NCBI GenBank assembly: GCA_001311545.1
Contig: BBBL01000031.1
Coordinates: forward strand, 1 to 10,665
Direction: 5' to 3'
DNA from: Thermus kawarayensis JCM 12314
Lineage (GTDB): Bacteria > Deinococcota > Deinococci > Deinococcales > Thermaceae
Length of the DNA: 10,665 bases
Part shown: positions 1 through 9,108 of the stretch, piece after piece
Layout of the letters: the number at the start of each line of letters is the position of its first letter
Position numbering within the stretch: position 1 is the stretch's first letter
Position numbers and translations under genes: made by a program
Notes under the pieces: model-generated
What the model saw: the letters and a program-made list of their open reading frames with translations, nothing else
What the model was told of the DNA's origin: nothing
Databases searched by the model: none

Positions 1-1535
1 CCTGGAGGACGGCGGCTCCCAGGATGAGCACCGGGTTTTGCGCCTTCTCCCAGGCCTCCCTGGCCTTGCGCGCCGCCTCGCTCCCCTCCTTCTCCCCGAG
101 GAGGGCGAGGAGGATCTCCCGCTCCTCCCCGGGGCGTGGACCTCCTGGATGGCGGCCCACCTCATGAGGGGGGCGCGGTAGGGGGCGAAGAGGGCCATCT
201 TGTCCGCGCGCCGGGGCATCCTCTCCTTGATGGAGAGTCGGCGAAGGGGATGCCGTGGGCAAAGCGGTGGGGGGCTTGAGGTCCCGCACGAACTCGGAGA
301 GGCGGAGGTGGAGGATGGGGGCTTCCTCCGTGGGGTCCCCGAGGACCAGGGCGAAGTCTGCCCGCAGGAGGTCTTCCAGGGTGGCCGCCGGGAAGAGGCT
401 CGCCGGGGCGGCGGTGCGGCCCTGGAAGTCCAGGTGGGGGGTCTTGAGGGCCTTGGCCAGCTCGGCCGCCAGGAGGCCCTCCTCCAGGGTGGCGTCGTGG
501 GCGAGGTAAAGCCCCACCTCCTCGCCCCTCGCCTCCCTCAGGCCCTCCTTGAGGGCCAGGAAGGCCTCCTCAGGTGGCCTCCACGAGCCTCCCCTCCTTC
601 CGCACCAGGGGGGTCTTGAGGCGGTTTTGGTCCGCCCACTCGTGCCCGAAGCGGCCCGCGTCGCAAAGCCAGATCTCGTTGACCTCGGGGACCTCCCGGG
701 CCCGGACCCTGAGGAGCTCGCCGCTACGGGTGTCGGCGGTGATCCCGCACCCCACGGGGCAGAGGGCGCAAGTTGTGGGGGTTTCCTCCATCTCCCAGTT
801 GCGGGCGCGGAAGCGGGCGGTGAGGTCCAGAAGGGCCCCCACCGGGCAGATGTCCGTGATGTTCCCGGAGAAGCCCGAGGGGAGGCCGAAGTCCATGGTG
901 CCGATGAAGGTGTGCACCCCCCTTTCTATGAAGTCCAGCACCTCGTCCCCGGGCACCTCTTCAAAGTAGCGCACGCACCTTTTGCAGTGGATGCACCGCT
1001 CCCGGTCCAGGATGACGAAGGGGGAGAGGGGGTGGTGCTTGTCCACGTGGCGGCGGGTGAACTCAAAGCGGGTGTAGACGGGCAGGGAGAGGGGGTCCTT
1101 CTGGTAGTACTTCTCGTAGAGCCCGTACTCCACGGTGCGGTCCTGGAGCTCGCAGGCCCCCCCCTTGTCGCAGGTGGGGCAGTCCAGGGGGTGGTTCAAG
1201 AGGGTGAACTCCACCATCCCCGCCTGGGCCTCCCTGACCACCTCGGAGAGGGTGTCCACCACCATCCCCTCCGCCACCGCCGTCACGCAGCTTGCGGCGA
1301 GCTTGGGCTGCCAGGCGATCTCGGGCTCGCCTTTCTCGTCCAGAACGGGCTTCCCGTCGGGGCCTTTCTTGGGAAGGCCGATCCTGACCAGGCACATGCG
1401 GCAGGCCCCGATGGGGGAGAGGTGCTTCTCCGAGCAGAAGAGGGGCACGTCGTACCCCGCGTGGAAGATGGCGTCCATGACGCTGGTGCCCGGGGGCACC
1501 TCCACCGTGCGGTCGTTGACCTTGACCCTCACCAT
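1..1535 (-). CDS. nuoG: NADH-quinone oxidoreductase subunit G (NuoG/Nqo3), partial, with four apparent frameshifts
   Basis: This is the large Fe-S subunit of the peripheral arm of complex I, carrying electrons from NuoF towards NuoB. The ATG at 1535 lies one base after the nuoF stop. All N-terminal cluster ligands are visible: Cys34/45/48/83 (2Fe-2S, N1b), His115/Cys119/122/128 (N5), Cys181/184/187/230 (N4), and Cys256/259/263/291. The last set is the extra N7 cluster found in Thermus and some other bacteria. A molybdopterin-oxidoreductase-like domain follows and is cut by the left window edge; about 513 of an expected roughly 780 residues are visible. The frame breaks near 571 (net two bases missing, giving TGA right after Ala-Thr), in the G run at 269-274 (one missing), near 236-238 (one missing) and at 127-130 (one missing). 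Adding these bases restores a continuous Nqo3-like protein to the edge. I therefore treat the gene as intact with sequence errors. Identity is certain; functional intactness is inferred. Confidence 0.95.
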
Positions 1536-1536
1536 G

Positions 1537-2849
1537 TCACCTCCAAAGAGCGGGCCTGGGCACGGGGCGCTTCTCCCGCGCCAGGGCCAGGTACTGGTCC
1601 TTGAAGTGCTTCAAGGAGCCCTTCACCGGCCACACCGCCGCGTCCGCCAGGGGGCAGAAGCTCCGGCCCTCGATGAGGGGGAGGAGGGCCTCGAGGTTCT
1701 CCACGTCCTTCTCCTCGCCCTCGCCCTGGCCGATCTTGGCGAAGAGGTTCACCATGAAGCCCGCCACCCCCTCGCGGCAGGGGGTGCACTTGCCGCAGGA
1801 CTCGTGGGCGTAGAAGCGGGTGATGTTCCACATGGCGTCCACCATGCTCACCCGCTCGGGGATGAGGATCACCCCCCGGTCCCCAGCATGGAGCCCTTGG
1901 CCTGCAGGTGCTCGTAGCTCATGGGGGTGTCCAGGATCTCCTCGGTGAAGGGCAAGGGCGGGGTGGAGGAACCGCCCGGGATGAGGGCCTGGATGGGCTC
2001 CAAGGGCCCCCCCGCCCACTCGTAGATGAGCTCGCGGAAGGTGGTGCCCATGGGAAGCTCGTAGACCCCGGGGCGCCTCACGGGCCCGGAGATCTGGTAG
2101 AGCTTCATCCCCTTGGACTGCTCCGTGCCCATCTGGGCGAACCAATGGGCGCCCCGCTCCAGGATGGGCACCACCGCCGCCAGGGTCTCCACGTTGTTGA
2201 TGGTGGTGGGCATGCCCCATAGCCCCGCCTGGGCGGGGAAGGGGGGCTTCAGCCGGGGGTTGGCCCGGAGGCCCTCCAGGGAGTTCATGAGGGCCGTCTC
2301 CTCCCCGCAGATGTAGGCCCCGGCCCCCCGGTGGACGAAGAGGTCAAAGGAAAAGTCCGTGCCGAAGAGGTTCTTCCCCAAATAGCCCCGCGCCCGGGCC
2401 TCCCCTATGGCCGCCTCGAGGCGGTCCGCCGCCCTGCGGTACTCCCCGCGGACGTAGATGTAGCCCACCGTGGCCCGAATGGCGTACCCGGCGATGATCA
2501 TCCCCTCGATGAGGAGGTGGGGGACGTCCTCCAGGATGTAGCGGTCCTTGAAGCTCCCGGGCTCGGACTCGTCGGCGTTGCAGATGAGGTAGTGCTGCTT
2601 CCCGTCCTTGGGCATGAAGCTCCACTTGACCCCGGTGGGGAAGCCCGCCCCGCCCCCGGCCCCGTAGCCCCGAGCGCTTCACCTCCTCTATGACCTCCTC
2701 GGGGGTCTTCTCCTTCAGGACCCTTCGCGCCGTCTCGTACCCTCCCTGCCTCAGGTAGTAGTCCAGGGTCCAGGACCCCTCCTTGCCCACGTGGCGTAGA
2801 GGGTCCGCTGGAAGCGGGGGTCCAGTCCGGAAAGGATGGGTCCGGTCAT
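1537..2849 (-). CDS. nuoF: NADH-quinone oxidoreductase subunit F (NuoF/Nqo1), NADH/FMN-binding, three apparent frameshifts
   Basis: This soluble subunit oxidises NADH at a bound FMN and passes electrons to cluster N3. Repaired, it is 437 residues, one fewer than the 438 I recall for T. thermophilus Nqo1. The glycine-rich flavin/NADH motif [10 protein letters not shown] is at about 64-73, the second nucleotide motif [10 protein letters not shown] at about 175-184, and the N3 ligands are Cys352, 355, 358 (ESCGKCTPC) and Cys399. The start ATG at 2849 overlaps the nuoE stop as ATGA, which suggests translational coupling. Three indels break the frame: one base missing near 2793, one extra base in the C run at 2653-2657, and one base missing in the C run at 1872-1877. 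Without repair the longest piece begins at 2615 and ends in TGA at 1869. All breaks sit in homopolymers and repair to a conserved protein, so sequence error is the likely cause. Confidence 0.95.
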
Positions 2850-3391
2850 ACCTCCACCTCGTGCACGTGGTGGCCGCACTTCCCGGGGAGTTCTATCTCC
2901 TCCAGGCGCTTGCCCGCCCGTAGGCCCTCGAGGAGGGCCGTAAGCCTCGCCCGGGTCACGCACTCCACATAGGGCTCGTCGTTCACCTGGATCACGGGAG
3001 CGGTGTGGCAACTCCCCAGGCACTCCACCTTCTGCACGCTGAAAAGCCCGTCCGGGGTCACCTCCCCGGGGCCGATGCCCAGGGTCTCGGTGAGGTGGTC
3101 CCAAAGCTCCTCCGCCCCGGCGAGCTTGCAGCTTAGGGTGGCGCAGACCTGGAGGTGGTAGCGCCCCGTGGGCACGAACTGGTAGTAGGAGTAGAAGCTC
3201 GCCACCCCCATCACCTCCGTGGGGGTGGTGCCCACCAGGCGGGCGATCTCCTCCACGCGTTCGGGCCGGATCCAGCCCTCCTCCTGCTGCACCCGCCTTA
3301 AGAGGGGCATGATGGCCGAGCGGCGCCCCTCGGGCGGGTACTTGGCGAAGGTCTCCTCCAGGAAGTCCTGCTTGTCGTCAAAGAACCCCAT
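2846..3391 (-). CDS. nuoE: NADH-quinone oxidoreductase subunit E (NuoE/Nqo2), 2Fe-2S protein
   Basis: This thioredoxin-fold 2Fe-2S subunit pairs with NuoF in the NADH-dehydrogenase module and holds the off-path cluster N1a. The frame is intact at 181 residues, the length I recall for Thermus Nqo2. The cluster ligands are Cys83, Cys88, Cys124 and Cys128 (CATLSC and CLGSC). Two further cysteines, Cys144 and Cys172, match positions I recall forming a disulfide in the T. thermophilus structure. The C-terminus is a His-rich tail, [10 protein letters not shown]. The ATG at 3391 follows a strong GGGAGG ribosome site that fits in the 10-base gap after nuoD. The stop overlaps the nuoF start by four bases. 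Identity is secure from the motifs and operon position. Confidence 0.97.
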   Translation of the reverse strand: MGFFDDKQDFLEETFAKYPPEGRRSAIMPLLRRVQQEEGWIRPERVEEIARLVGTTPTEVMGVASFYSYYQFVPTGRYHLQVCATLSCKLAGAEELWDHLTETLGIGPGEVTPDGLFSVQKVECLGSCHTAPVIQVNDEPYVECVTRARLTALLEGLRAGKRLEEIELPGKCGHHVHEVEV

Positions 3392-3401
3392 CTTCCCTCC
3401 C

Positions 3402-4622
3402 TTAGCGGTCCACGTCCCCCATCACGGGGTCCAGGCTGGCGATGATGGCCACCATGTCGGGGACCTGCTGCCCCTTGCAGGCGTAGGGGAGGCTTTGCAG
3501 GTTGACGAAGCTCGGGGCCCGCACCTTGACCCGGTAGGGCATGCTCCCCCCGTCGGAGACGATGTAGTAGCCGAGCTCTCCCCGGGCCGACTCCGTGGGC
3601 ACGTAGACCTCCCCCTTCGGGGGGTGGAAGCCCTCGGTGTAGTGCTTGAAGTGGTAGATGACCGCCTCCATGGAGGTCTCCAGGAGGTGCCGGGGGGGCG
3701 GGGTGATCTGGGGGTTGGGGTCGCGCACGGGGCCCGGTTCTAAGCGCTCCAGGGCCTGCTGGATGATCCTCACCGACTCCCGCATCTCCCGGATGCGGAC
3801 GAGCATCCGGTCAAACACGTCCCCGCGCTCGCCCAGGGGCACGTCAAAGGCGTAGGTCTCGTAGCCCGAGTAGGGGTAGGCCTTGCGCACGTCGTAGTTC
3901 ACCCCGCTGGCCCTTAAAGACCCCCCGGTGAGGCCGAGGTGGATGGCCACCTCGGGCGGGATCACCCCCACGCCCCGGGCCCTCTCGTGGAAGATGGGGC
4001 TTTCGGCGAAGAGGGCCTCGTACTCGTCGATGCGGTGGGGGAGGACCTCTAAGAGCTTCTTGAGCTCGGGGACGAACTCCTCGGGCAGGTCTTCCTTGAC
4101 CCCGCCGATGCGGATGTAGTTGTGGTGGAAGCGCTGGCCCGTGACCCACTCAAAGAGGTCCAGGATGCTCTCCCGCTCGCGGAAGGCGTAGAAGAAGGGG
4201 GTGAGGGCCCCGAGGTCCAAAAGCCCGGTGCCCAGGAAGACCAGGTGGCTCGCCAGGCGGGAGAGCTCGTTGAGGATGACCCTTATGGTCTCCGCCCGGG
4301 GAGGCACCACCGCCCCCACCAGCTTCTCCACCGCCAGGGCGTAGGCCAGGTCGTGGGCGAAGGAGTGGAGGTAGTCCATCCGGGGCGTATACGTGATCAC
4401 CTGCGTATACGTCCGGTTTTCCATGTTTTTCTCGAAGCCGGTGTGGAGGTAGCCGATGTGGGGCACCACCTCCAGGACCTCCTCCCCGGAGAGGGTCACC
4501 ACCAGGCGCAGCACCCCGTGGGTGGAGGGGTGCTGGGGGCCCACGTTCAGGGTCATCACCTCGGTGCGGAGCTCCCGGGGTTCCTCGGGAAGGGGGGCGT
4601 CCAGCTCCAGGTAGTCTTTCAT
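3402..4622 (-). CDS. nuoD: NADH-quinone oxidoreductase subunit D (NuoD/Nqo4), 49-kDa quinone-site subunit
   Basis: NuoD is the 49-kDa subunit that, with NuoB, forms the quinone-reduction cavity. It descends from [NiFe]-hydrogenase large subunits. The frame is intact at 406 residues. The two quinone-headgroup residues of the family are present: His35 in HPSTHG (His38 in T. thermophilus numbering) and Tyr84 in TPRMDYLHS (Tyr87). The start at 4622 is the ATG inside the ATGA overlap with the nuoC stop. The reading frame stays open upstream to 4862, but that stretch is a shadow of nuoC and the protein similarity begins at MKDYLELD. The N-terminus is about three residues shorter than Nqo4 as I recall it. 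One oddity is an in-frame repeat encoding Thr-Tyr-Thr twice at residues 71-73 and 77-79 (see findings). Confidence 0.97.
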   Translation of the reverse strand: MKDYLELDAPLPEEPRELRTEVMTLNVGPQHPSTHGVLRLVVTLSGEEVLEVVPHIGYLHTGFEKNMENRTYTQVITYTPRMDYLHSFAHDLAYALAVEKLVGAVVPPRAETIRVILNELSRLASHLVFLGTGLLDLGALTPFFYAFRERESILDLFEWVTGQRFHHNYIRIGGVKEDLPEEFVPELKKLLEVLPHRIDEYEALFAESPIFHERARGVGVIPPEVAIHLGLTGGSLRASGVNYDVRKAYPYSGYETYAFDVPLGERGDVFDRMLVRIREMRESVRIIQQALERLEPGPVRDPNPQITPPPRHLLETSMEAVIYHFKHYTEGFHPPKGEVYVPTESARGELGYYIVSDGGSMPYRVKVRAPSFVNLQSLPYACKGQQVPDMVAIIASLDPVMGDVDR

Positions 4623-5238
4623 TTGACCTCCTTGGCCTTCATGAGGTCGGCCCAGAGGGCCCTGTAGCCCTTGCGGCTTCCTCCTTGTAGAGGGTGAGGC
4701 CCGGGCTTTTGCCGGTGATGGCCGCCCGGAACTCGCTGGGGATGATGTACCGGCCCTCGCGGAAGAGGGTGGGGGTTTCGCCCAAGGGGTAGTCCTTGCG
4801 CAAGGGGTGGCCCTCGAGGTCCTCCGGGGTGAGGATCTTCCGGAGGTCGGGGTGGCCCTCAAAGACGATGCCGAACATGTCGTAGACCTCCCGTTCCAAA
4901 AAGTTCGCGCTTCCCCAGAGGTCGGTCACCGTGGGGAGCCGGGGGTCTTTCTCGGGGACGAAGACCCGGGCGAAGAAGCGGCTCCCGTCCCCGTCCTTCC
5001 ACCCCGGGAGGGAAACCAGCTCGTAGACCACGGCGAAGCGCTCGGGGCGGGGGTCGGGGTAGTCTAGGTAGTCTATCCCCACGATGTCCGCCAGGTAGTT
5101 GAAGCCGAGCTCCTTGTAGCGGGCCATCTCCTCCTTGAAGCGCTCCCTCGGCAGGACCACCCAGAGGTTGCCGAGGCCGTTATCCTCAATGGGGTAGCCC
5201 TTGGCCCGGGCCTCTTCCAAGACGCGCTCAAGCCGCAT
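4619..5238 (-). CDS. nuoC: NADH-quinone oxidoreductase subunit C (NuoC/Nqo5), one apparent frameshift near the end
   Basis: This is the 30-kDa peripheral-arm subunit that packs against NuoD and carries no cofactor. The family signature ERE-YDMFGI-F-GHPDLRRIL is present here as [20 protein letters not shown], around residues 110-130. The ATG at 5238 lies three bases after the nuoB stop, with a GA/G-rich ribosome site (GAGGGGGTGAGG) inside the end of nuoB. As read, the frame runs off into a wrong tail ending at 4639. Adding one base in the CC pair at 4683-4684 restores a Thermus-type C-terminus ending in AKEVK and a TGA at 4621-4619, which overlaps the nuoD ATG. The repaired protein has 206 residues. 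T. thermophilus Nqo5 is about 207, so repair is clearly favoured. Confidence 0.95.
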
Positions 5239-5241
5239 GCC

Positions 5242-5785
5242 TCACCCCCTCGCCCGCTTCCAGGCGGCCACCGGCGGGAGCCTGCGGCCACTTTCGTCGT
5301 AGGCCTGGCCCCGCACCTTCTTCTGGAGCTGCATCACCGCGTAGATGAGGCCTCGGGCCTGGGGGGGCAGCCGGGGACGTAGACGTCCACGGGCACCACC
5401 GAGTCCACGTTCTGCACGATGGCGTAGTTGTTGAACATCCCCCCGAGCTGGCGCAGGCCCCCATGGAGATCACCCACTTGGGGTCGGGCATCTGCTCCCA
5501 GACCCGGCGCATCACCGGGGCCATCTTCTTGGAAAGCCTCCCGGCCACGATCATCACGTCCGCCTGGCGGGGGCTTGCCCGGAAGACCTCGCTTCCGAAG
5601 CGGGCCAGGTCGTTCCGGGCGTCGGTGGAGGCCATCATCTCAATGGCGCAGCAGGCCAGGCCGAAGGTGGCGGGCCATAGGGAGTTGCTCCGGCCCCAGG
5701 CCACGAGCTTCTCTAAGGTGGTGAAGAGGATTCCCTCCCGTTCCAGCTCCTGCACGTCCCGCTCAAAGAGGTCCTTCAGTGCCAC
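5242..5785 (-). CDS. nuoB: NADH-quinone oxidoreductase subunit B (NuoB/Nqo6), cluster N2 subunit, two apparent frameshifts
   Basis: NuoB holds the terminal 4Fe-4S cluster N2, which reduces quinone at the interface with NuoD. The tandem cysteines Cys45-Cys46 (LACCAIEM), Cys111 (GACASSGG) and a further cysteine in the [11 protein letters not shown] motif at about 140 are the N2 ligands. I chose the GTG at 5785 because the protein then begins [10 protein letters not shown] as in T. thermophilus Nqo6. It sits after a GGGGGTGAT ribosome site and overlaps nuoA by 10 bases; another GTG at 5806 would add seven residues. Two single-base losses break the frame: the C run at 5439-5444, just after SSGG, and near 5349-5351, just after RPEA. 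With both restored the protein is 181 residues ending AAWKRARG with TGA at 5244-5242. The unrepaired frame would lose the Cys140 region altogether. Confidence 0.95.
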
Positions 5786-6135
5786 CGCATCACCCCCTTC
5801 CACCACTCGTAGAGGAAGCCCACGAAGAGGAGCAGGGTGAAGCCCAAGGCCCCGAGGAACCCGTAGAGGCCAAGCCCCCCTGCGCTCACCGCATAGGGCC
5901 AGAGGAAGGCCACCTCCACGTCAAAGAGGATGAAGAGCATGGCCACCACGTAGAAGTGGACGGGGAAGCGCCGCACCTCCCCCGCGGGGTCGTTCCCCGA
6001 CTCGTAGGGCATGAGCTTGGCCCGCCCCGGCTTCTTGGGGCCCAGGACGGCCCCCACCACCAGGGCAGCCACCCCGATGAAGAGGGCCACCCCCAGGTAG
6101 ATCAGGATGTTCACGTACTCCGCTATGGGCGCCAA
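5776..6135 (-). CDS. nuoA: NADH-quinone oxidoreductase subunit A (NuoA/Nqo7), membrane subunit
   Basis: NuoA is a small membrane subunit at the junction of the peripheral and membrane arms. The frame is intact at 119 residues with three hydrophobic helices at about 8-30, 59-80 and 88-111. The conserved cytoplasmic loop has the KLMPYESG motif, and the second helix carries the acidic [10 protein letters not shown] motif. The start is TTG at 6135; no in-frame ATG gives a sensible N-terminus. The TTG lies five bases after a very strong ribosome site, AAAGGAGG (6148-6141). It is the first gene of the nuo operon, 165 bases downstream of rsmA, and overlaps nuoB by 10 bases. Identity is secure from sequence and position. 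Confidence 0.97.
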   Translation of the reverse strand: MAPIAEYVNILIYLGVALFIGVAALVVGAVLGPKKPGRAKLMPYESGNDPAGEVRRFPVHFYVVAMLFILFDVEVAFLWPYAVSAGGLGLYGFLGALGFTLLLFVGFLYEWWKGVMRWH

Positions 6136-6245
6136 GGTTCCCTCCTTTCGTGCCTCTCTTCACGAGCTGGGTCCCCGAAACCCTCAAGGACCCGCCCAGG
6201 TTCCTGCCCATCTTACTACCCCATCCCCGGGACAAAGGGGTAGGG

Positions 6246-7855
<1,610 letters not shown>

Positions 7856-7859
<4 letters not shown>

Positions 7860-8501
7860 CCCTTGAGGAGCTTCCTAAGCTCCCCGTAAAGGCTCCGGGT
7901 TTCCTCGGGGGTTTTGCCGTAGCCCCCGTACCTGGTGATGATCCGGGCCGCCTCTTTCCCCAGGCCCTTTTCCTTGAGCCTTTCCAAAAGCTGGTCAATG
8001 AGGCGGTAGGCCTCGGGTTTTTCCTCTTCCGGGGGGGTTTCAGGGAGGCCCTCCCCTCCCCTTCGGGAGCTTGGGGGGGTGAAGCGGCCTTTTTCGGGGT
8101 CGTAGTCCACCCACTGCTTCTCCAGGCGGTAGAGGTACCTTCCCACGCCGAACTTCACCGCCGCCCGCTTGAGGGCGTCGGAGAAGGCGGCCTTCAAGGA
8201 GTCCCCCTCGCCCACGTCCTCCTTGGTGACCTCGAGGACGGTGAGGCGGCACTTCACCTCCACCACCCGCTCGCGGCGCTCCCCCCGCTCGTCCTTCACC
8301 GTCCTTTCCGCGTCGGCCAGCACCTCGTAGGCGTCGTGCCAACTCGGGGCCCACCACCTTGTCCAGCCGGTCCAGAACCGTGCGGGCGTCCACGTAGGGG
8401 ACCACGAGGGCCCGCTTTTTATCCCGGGAGAGGGCCTCTATGCGCCACTGCACCTCCCCTTTGGGGAAGGGTTCGGCTAGCTTGCGCCAGACTTCGTCCA
8501 T
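7856..8501 (-). CDS. Rad52/DdrA-like single-strand annealing protein, one apparent frameshift
   Basis: This resembles the Rad52/Rad22 and Deinococcus DdrA group, proteins that bind single-stranded DNA ends and anneal complementary strands. The signature is the helix GDSLKAAFSDALKRAAVKFG (about 100-119) followed by VGRYLY, with an N-terminal part rich in beta strand (WRIEALSRDKKRALVVPYVDARTVL split over 20-43). A Pro/Glu-rich linker (about 143-162) leads to a small helical C-terminal domain, about 165-215. The frame breaks near 8336-8340: after VVGPE the next codons must read xWHDAYEVLAD, which needs two bases added (or one removed). Repaired length is about 215 residues. The ATG at 8501 has no ribosome site, but a TAAACT box ends seven bases before it, typical of leaderless Thermus genes. 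It is first in a cluster with the phosphoesterase and rsmA. The family call is good; the cellular role is inferred. Confidence 0.8.
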
Positions 8502-8508
8502 AGGTCCA

Positions 8509-8514
8509 AGTTTA
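8509..8514 (-). promoter_or_regulatory. Likely leaderless -10 box of the Rad52-like gene
   Basis: TAAACT on the minus strand fits TANNNT and ends seven bases before the ATG at 8501, so transcription would start at or next to the start codon. This explains the missing ribosome site. At 17 bases upstream is only TTTAGG (8537-8532), a poor -35, which is common for this promoter class in Deinococcus-Thermus. Confidence 0.45.
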
Positions 8515-8549
8515 CTTTAGCTTTTTCTCACCCTAAAGCCCCCCTAAAG
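8515..8549. repeat. CTTTAG/CTAAAG repeat cluster in the divergent promoter
   Basis: CTTTAG (8515-8520) faces CTAAAG (8533-8538) across 12 bases, and a second direct CTAAAG follows at 8544-8549. The last copy merges with the AAAGGAGG ribosome site of the plus-strand gene. The cluster covers most of the 64-base gap between two divergent genes and lies over the -35 position of the Rad52-like gene, where an operator would be expected. No known regulator motif is recognised. Confidence 0.35.
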
Positions 8550-8565
8550 GAGGGAGACTAGGGGC

Positions 8566-8904
8566 ATGAAGCGCTGGCTGTGGTTCCTGCCCTTTCTGGG
8601 CCTAGCTTGGGCCATGGAGGTCCGCCTCACCGCCACCTTGGCCTTTGACCTCTTTCCCCAGGCGGTGGTGGTGGAGCGGGTGGTGGAGCCCCAGGGAATC
8701 GTGGTGGTCTACGGGGGCTCACAGGCGGGGGCCGTTTTCCGCTACCACGACGAGGACCTCCGCCGCCGGGGCTGGGTGCGGGTGAAGTACGAGGTGAAGA
8801 AGAACGAGTGGAAGGCGGAGTACCGCAAGGGCAAGGCCAAGGCCACCCTCTCGGTCAAGGACAAGAAGGGCCGGGTGGAGGTGCGCCTTAAAGAAGGGGA
8901 CTAG
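8566..8904 (+). CDS. Small exported protein of unknown function
   Basis: This 112-residue protein is not recognised. Residues 1-16 look like a signal peptide: Met-Lys-Arg, then a Trp/Leu/Phe-rich core, then AWA with likely cleavage before Met17-Glu18. The mature part, about 96 residues, has a hydrophobic Val-rich beta-like half (about 19-64, with VVVERVV and IVVVYGG). A highly basic half follows (about 70-108), with many lysines in an alternating pattern suggestive of beta hairpins. It has no cysteine and no lipobox, so secretion into the periplasm or envelope is more likely than lipidation. The ATG at 8566 follows an AAAGGAGGG ribosome site at a rather long 12-base spacing. The gene diverges from the Rad52-like gene. 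Its TAG stop lies inside the -35 box of the downstream tRNA gene. Codon use and base composition match the neighbours, and the frame is unbroken. Confidence 0.75.
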   Translation: MKRWLWFLPFLGLAWAMEVRLTATLAFDLFPQAVVVERVVEPQGIVVVYGGSQAGAVFRYHDEDLRRRGWVRVKYEVKKNEWKAEYRKGKAKATLSVKDKKGRVEVRLKEGD

Positions 8905-8930
8905 ACAAGGCCCGGGCCCCTTGCTACCCT
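8902..8930 (+). promoter_or_regulatory. Promoter of the tRNA-Ala gene
   Basis: The -35 box TAGACA (8902-8907) matches TTGACA at five of six bases. A spacer of exactly 17 bases leads to the -10 box TACCCT (8925-8930, TANNNT). The predicted start at about 8937 is roughly five bases before the mature tRNA end. The first three bases of the -35 box are also the stop codon of the upstream exported-protein gene. Confidence 0.75.
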
Positions 8931-8941
8931 AAGGGGCGCGT

Positions 8942-9017
8942 GGGGCCGTGGCGCAGCTGGGAGCGCGCCTGAATCGCACTCAGGAGGTCACGGGTTCGAG
9001 TCCCGTCGGCTCCACCA
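8942..9017 (+). tRNA. tRNA-Ala, anticodon CGC
   Basis: This is a complete 76-base cloverleaf: 7-bp acceptor stem, D arm (GCGC/GCGC), anticodon stem CCTGA/TCAGG with loop ATCGCAC, five-base variable loop, and T arm ACGGG-TTCGAGT-CCCGT. It has discriminator A and an encoded CCA end (9015-9017). Anticodon CGC (8975-8977) reads GCG, a common codon in this GC-rich genome. The acceptor stem has the G3:U70 pair (8944 with 9011), the universal alanine identity signal, which confirms the assignment. The loop has A32 and C38. The gene stands alone with its own promoter upstream and a terminator immediately after it. It is not part of an rRNA operon or tRNA cluster here. Confidence 0.98.
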
Positions 9018-9019
9018 GA

Positions 9020-9055
9020 AGGCCTCCCGCCTTGGGCGGGAGGCTTGGCCTTTTT
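9020..9055 (+). terminator. Rho-independent terminator of the tRNA-Ala gene
   Basis: A perfect 10-bp GC stem, GCCTCCCGCC/GGCGGGAGGC (9022-9031 with 9035-9044), has a TTG loop and can extend by two further pairs at the base. A run of five T follows at 9051-9055, six bases after the stem. It begins three bases after the tRNA CCA end. Confidence 0.85.
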
Positions 9056-9060
9056 AAGTA

Positions 9061-9088
9061 CCCCGCTCTGGCGAAAGCCAGAGCGGGG
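9061..9088. terminator. Perfect 12-bp hairpin with GAAA loop; possible terminator for the converging TPR gene
   Basis: CCCCGCTCTGGC (9061-9072) pairs perfectly with GCCAGAGCGGGG (9077-9088) around GAAA, a GNRA tetraloop when read on the plus strand. No T run follows on either strand. It lies between two converging genes. It may stop minus-strand transcription of the TPR gene, or back up the tRNA terminator. Structure is certain; role is inferred. Confidence 0.5.
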
Positions 9089-9108
9089 GCCCCAACACCC
9101 ATGCGAAT

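Noticed and set aside
1..1535. nuoG and other broken genes as true pseudogenes
   Set aside because: Repaired frames keep all ligands and catalytic residues, the breaks lie mostly in short G/C runs, and they affect several essential genes at once.
549..1604. Long plus-strand open frame of about 350 codons opposite nuoG
   Set aside because: It is antisense to a certain gene, its composition (Gly, Val, Leu, His, Asp) is what the opposite strand of GC-rich codons gives, and it has no recognisable motif.
4623..4862. N-terminal extension of NuoD to 4862
   Set aside because: The extra residues are a shadow of nuoC in another frame, are low-complexity, and the ATGA overlap start at 4622 matches the family.
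5439..5444. Programmed ribosomal frameshifting in nuoB (and nuoF at 1872-1877)
   Set aside because: The sites are plain G runs without a conserved stimulatory structure I could see, the same kind of break occurs in unrelated genes, and these genes need no frameshift in related Thermus.
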